Origin: Labrys miyagiensis
GTDB lineage: Bacteria; Pseudomonadota; Alphaproteobacteria; Rhizobiales; Labraceae
Assembly (NCBI RefSeq): GCF_030160835.1
Contig: NZ_BSPC01000087.1
Coordinates: 1 to 37,994, forward strand
DNA: 37,994 nt
Direction: 5' to 3'
Position numbers and translations under genes: made by a program. The notes beneath the pieces were generated by a model. The model did no database searches. It worked only from the letters and a program-made list of their open reading frames with translations, and was not told where the DNA came from. Shown here in pieces: positions 34,928-37,994 of the stretch (the first letter of the stretch is position 1; each line of letters begins with the position of its first letter).

Positions 34928-35989
34928 ATGATGCTACCTTTGCAAAGCAACACTCCCTCGTCATTGAAGCGCATTCCTCGTTCCATCAGATGGGTTTACT
35001 CGGTGGTGTGCGCCGCCATTTTGGCAGCCACGCTATCCGCCTTGCCGATGGCAGCCAAGGCACAATCGCCTGATCCTCTGCCATCATGGAACGACGGGCA
35101 ATCGAAGCGCGACATCATCGCATTCGTCGAAGCGGTCACGACGGTGGGGTCGCCGGACTTCGTGCCGGTCGATCAGCGGGTCGCTACATTCGACAACGAC
35201 GGCACGCTGTGGGTCGAACAGCCTGTCTATACACAAGGCTTCTTTGCCGTCGATCGTCTCAAGGAAATGGCGGCGCAAAATCCGCCCTGGGCAAGTACCA
35301 AGCCCTACAAGACGATCGTATCCAGTGGACTGAAGGGATTGTCGGGCATCGACGAAGCGGGGCTAGCGCAGATCATCGGCGTGACGCATTCCGGTATGAC
35401 ACCGCCTGAATTCTCCGCCATCGTCGACAAGTGGCTTGCTTCAGCCCGGCATCCGCGTTTCGACAGGCCGTTCACCGAACTGACCTACAAGCCCATGCTC
35501 GAGGTTCTCGCCTATTTCCGGGCGAATGGCTTTAAGACCTATATCGTCACGGGTGGCGGCGTCGATTTCGTGCGCGCCTTCGCTGAGAAAGCCTATGGCA
35601 TACCGCCGGAGCAGGTGATTGGCTCCCGCATTAAGCTGACCTTCCAGATGCAGGATAGCCAGCCGGAGCTCTTTCGGCAGGACAAGATCGACTTCATCGA
35701 CGATGGCCCCGGCAAGCCCATCGGCATCGAGCAGGGCATCGGCCGGCGCCCGATTGCCGCCTTCGGCAATTCGGATGGCGATTTGCAGATGCTGCAATGG
35801 ACGGTCGAGGCGGGGAAAAGGCGCCTCGGCGTCGTGGTCCATCATACCGATGCCGAACGGGAATATGCCTATGACCGCAACTCCAAGGTGGGCCATCTCG
35901 ATGTCGCTCTCGATGCCGCAAAGCTGGACAGTTGGACCGTTGTCGACATGAAAGCAGACTGGAAGACGATCTTTCCTTGGGAGAAGTAA
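34928..35989 (+). CDS. Exported HAD-family phosphohydrolase
   Basis: A 353-residue haloacid-dehalogenase superfamily hydrolase with a Sec signal peptide (VYSVVCAAILAATLSALPMAAKAQ, in part; cleavage near residue 45). Motif I is VATFDNDGTLW with nucleophile Asp89 and general acid Asp91; motif II is YIVTGGG (Thr); motif III Lys follows in the cap/core region; motif IV is GNSDGDLQML. This set means an aspartyl-phosphate phosphatase working in the periplasm. GGAG precedes the double ATG. The stop codon is one base from the FGE gene, so the two are translated as an operon. Pairing with sulfatase genes is recurrent in rhizobia-like genomes as far as I recall; the substrate is unknown. Confidence 0.9.
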   Translation: MMLPLQSNTPSSLKRIPRSIRWVYSVVCAAILAATLSALPMAAKAQSPDPLPSWNDGQSKRDIIAFVEAVTTVGSPDFVPVDQRVATFDNDGTLWVEQPVYTQGFFAVDRLKEMAAQNPPWASTKPYKTIVSSGLKGLSGIDEAGLAQIIGVTHSGMTPPEFSAIVDKWLASARHPRFDRPFTELTYKPMLEVLAYFRANGFKTYIVTGGGVDFVRAFAEKAYGIPPEQVIGSRIKLTFQMQDSQPELFRQDKIDFIDDGPGKPIGIEQGIGRRPIAAFGNSDGDLQMLQWTVEAGKRRLGVVVHHTDAEREYAYDRNSKVGHLDVALDAAKLDSWTVVDMKADWKTIFPWEK

Positions 35990-35990
35990 G

Positions 35991-36980
35991 ATGCGAGTCC
36001 TGCCGCAAGATATAGCGACGCCGGCCGATGCGCGCGGCATGAACATGGTCCACGTGCCCGGCGGGATGTTCCGCATGGGTTCAAACAATCATTATCCCGA
36101 GGAGGCACCGGCGCATCGTGTAACGGTCGACGGCTTCTGGATGGATGCAACGCCGGTTACCAACCGGCAGTTCCGTGCCTTTGTCGAGGCCACCGGTCAC
36201 GTAACCCTCGCGGAGATCGCTCCCGATCCAAGGGACTATCCCGGCGCTCTGCCGCACATGCTGCGACCAGGTTCGTTGATGTTCAACCCACCGACGCATG
36301 TGGTCAACCTGCGTGATTGGTCGCAATGGTGGACCTTCAAGTTTGGCGCAACCTGGAGAAGGCCATACGGCCCAACATCCTCGATCAAGGGGCTCGACGA
36401 ACATCCGGTGGTGCATGTCGCCTACCGTGATGCCGAAGCCTATGCGGCCTGGGTCGGCAGGTCGCTGCCGACAGAGGCAGAATGGGAGTTCGCCGCCAAG
36501 GGGGGGCTGGAGGACGCCGAATTCGCCTGGGGCGACGAACTGACGCCGGGCGGCAAGCATATGGCGAACACTTGGCAGGGTGCCTTTCCAATCGAGAACA
36601 CCAAGGAAGATGGCTGGGCGCGAACCTCGCCGGTCAGATCCTATCCGGCCAATGCCTACGGCCTTCATGACATGATCGGCAACGTGTGGGAATGGACGAG
36701 CGATTTCTGGTCGACCAAACACCAGGGCGATGCGCCGAAGGCTTGCTGCGTGCCGCAAAATCCGCGTGGCGGCCCGGAGTCTGCGAGCCTCGATCCAAGG
36801 CAACCCGAAATCCGCATTCCGCGCAAGGTGTTGAAGGGTGGCTCGCATCTTTGCGCGCCGAATTACTGCCGGCGCTACCGTCCGGCGGCTCGCCATGCAG
36901 AGCCCATCGACACGTCGACCAGCCATGTGGGGTTTCGCTGTGTGGTCCGGGAGCTCTCTCGAACCACCGACGTGGAATAG
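35991..36980 (+). CDS. Formylglycine-generating enzyme (sulfatase maturase)
   Basis: A 329-residue FGE/SUMF1-family protein. It begins with the family start NMVHVPGGMFRMGS and ATPVTNRQFRAFVEATGH, has HPVVHVAYRDAEAYAAWVG and LPTEAEWEFAAKGG, then NVWEWTSDFW, and ends with GGSHLCAPNYCRRYRPAARH and GFRCVVRE. Cys288 and Cys293 match the two copper-binding catalytic cysteines of true FGE, which separates it from EgtB-like or non-catalytic relatives. It has no signal peptide, so it would oxidise the sulfatase Cys81 to formylglycine in the cytoplasm before export. It follows the HAD gene by one base. Confidence 0.94.
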   Translation: MRVLPQDIATPADARGMNMVHVPGGMFRMGSNNHYPEEAPAHRVTVDGFWMDATPVTNRQFRAFVEATGHVTLAEIAPDPRDYPGALPHMLRPGSLMFNPPTHVVNLRDWSQWWTFKFGATWRRPYGPTSSIKGLDEHPVVHVAYRDAEAYAAWVGRSLPTEAEWEFAAKGGLEDAEFAWGDELTPGGKHMANTWQGAFPIENTKEDGWARTSPVRSYPANAYGLHDMIGNVWEWTSDFWSTKHQGDAPKACCVPQNPRGGPESASLDPRQPEIRIPRKVLKGGSHLCAPNYCRRYRPAARHAEPIDTSTSHVGFRCVVRELSRTTDVE

Positions 36981-37097
36981 CCATTCGTTGGAGCGGGTCA
37001 AGGCGCGGCATACGGGCGCTTCGATGGAAATTACTCAGCATCCAAGCTGACCATGATTCTGGGTGAGTTAGAGCACTCACATAAGAGGGAGGCTTCC

Positions 37098-37859
37098 ATG
37101 TTTCGTTATCTCCAGATCGCCTTATGCGCAGGCTGATTTTGCTTAATAGCGAGTAGCACACTGAGCCAGGACGCAACGGTCAAGCCACATGTGCCGCTGG
37201 AAAAGACAATCGGCCAAGTGACGGCGACAGGCCCTGTTCCCTCCCTCGCCGTGATCAATGCGTCTGGAGCCAGGCTCGAGGGCAACAAACTGACGCTGAC
37301 CGGGGTATCGGCAAACTCGATCGTATTCGCCGATCGCCCCGTGCGTGCTGCGGGTCACGTCGCTACCGAACAGTTCATCATGCAGTGGGACGAGGATAAG
37401 GGCAGCTTTGCCGCCGACCCGCCAAACGCCACCATTTCCATTCTGGGAGGTGACGGCTCCCAGGTGAACGATGCCGTCGTGACGTTGAAGACCCCCAAAC
37501 TCGAAGGGGCGAACCTGACCTTCGACGTGGCGGTTCTCGAGGGAAGCCTGAACGGGTCCACAGGGCCGGCCGCGCTTTTCATCGATCCGTTTGCAGCACA
37601 TTTCGGCGGCTTTCACGGCGGAGGCGGATTTCGCGGGGGCTATGGAGGGTTTCACGGAGGTGCCGTCGGATGGCACGGCGGAGAATGGGGTGGTGGTCGT
37701 CGTCGTTACTGGCACGCCCCGGTCTACCGCGGGGCAAGGTACGGCGCTGGCGCCGGTGCAGCGGTTGGCCTGGCTGCAGGAGCCGCCATTGGCGCCGCGG
37801 CAGCGGATCCCTACTATTACGGGCAGTGTGGATATTACCCCTATCCGCCGTGTGAGTAG
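37098..37859 (+). pseudogene. Exported Gly-rich protein, stop codon in signal peptide
   Basis: A strong ribosome site (GAGGGAGG) precedes ATG 37098, which begins a signal-peptide-like stretch MFRYLQIALCAG, but codon 13 is TGA (37134-37136). The same frame continues FCLIASSTLSQDATVKPHVP and then about 215 more residues: a beta-rich domain (GPVPSLAVINASGARLEG, NSIVFADRPVRAAGHV), and a Gly/His-rich tail (GGFHGGGGFRGGYGGFHGG) ending PYYYGQCGYYPYPPCE. A GTG at 37191 could start a 222-residue form but would lack the export signal. A Trp (TGG) to TGA mutation is the simplest explanation. The family is a rhizobial hypothetical exported protein; function unknown. Confidence 0.75.
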
Positions 37860-37994
37860 AAGGATCTGCTCGGAACCGGAAGCGACTTCTTCGAGATGGC
37901 GTCAAACAGCTCCCTAAGCAAAGTCGTATCCATTGGTCCTAGCATTACAGTCGTAATTTTGTTGCGTGATTGAATGATGTCTGAATCACTGGAG
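37860..37994. other. Window end, no feature seen
   Basis: The last 135 bases become AT-rich after about 37,920 and contain no supported gene, hairpin terminator or copy of the tRNA-Lys 3' end. The right border of the accessory region is not reached. Confidence 0.4.

Noticed and set aside
37134-37136. Selenocysteine reading of the TGA codon
   Set aside because: The codon sits in a signal peptide, no SECIS-like hairpin is evident just after it, and the family shows no redox motif there; a nonsense mutation is simpler.

Overview
The window looks like a chromosomal segment of an alphaproteobacterium of the order Hyphomicrobiales (Rhizobiales). The evidence is high GC, DUF2852 and DUF427 genes, a plcP-agt lipid-remodelling pair, a ScfR/RamB-type regulator facing isocitrate lyase, and a textbook rhizobial dctA/dctBD locus. 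The genus cannot be fixed from sequence reading alone.

Bases 1-26.9 kb are compact, GC-rich core-like DNA. From left to right they hold: plcP-agt (phospholipid turnover and glycolipid synthesis, minus strand); uppP; a DUF2852 protein; a FadL-type outer-membrane transporter; a fumarylacetoacetate-hydrolase family enzyme; a secreted acid-ceramidase-like Ntn hydrolase; an unrecognised 186-residue protein; dctA divergent from dctBD, with a sigma-54 promoter and two enhancer dyads between them; isocitrate lyase with a small upstream ORF, divergent from its probable regulator; a four-gene minus-strand cluster (SDR, alpha/beta hydrolase, DUF427, SDR) divergent from a LysR regulator; a class III cyclase with TolB-like and TPR domains; dinB; an XRE-cupin regulator; and an isolated form-II CoxL-like molybdopterin subunit. 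Two families of dispersed palindromic (REP-like) repeats sit at gene ends.

A tRNA-Lys(CTT) gene at 26,968 marks the edge of an accessory region of lower GC and different codon use that runs to the window end. Next to the tRNA is a decayed mobility module: a tyrosine recombinase without its N-terminus, joined head-on to a Tn3-family transposase without its C-terminus, with one intact 38-bp Tn3-type terminal inverted repeat at 28,769-28,806.

The cargo, 29.1-37.9 kb, looks like a regulated sulfate-ester hydrolysis system. A histidine kinase carries an ABC-type periplasmic binding domain, followed by a FixJ-like response regulator and a receiver-only regulator. These are followed by an exported arylsulfatase with a C-T-A-G-R formylglycine motif, an in-frame internally deleted second sulfatase, an exported HAD phosphatase, and a formylglycine-generating enzyme that keeps both catalytic cysteines. 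A glycine-rich exported protein with a stop codon inside its signal peptide closes the region. A dyad TGCCC-N4-GGGCA, followed at fixed distance by a similar -10 region, precedes both the receiver-only gene and the sulfatase gene, suggesting that the FixJ-like protein drives both.

The most noteworthy points are this sulfatase island with its shared promoter architecture, the collapsed second sulfatase, the nonsense codon in the last gene, the integrase/Tn3 chimera beside tRNA-Lys, and the clear DctD enhancer layout.
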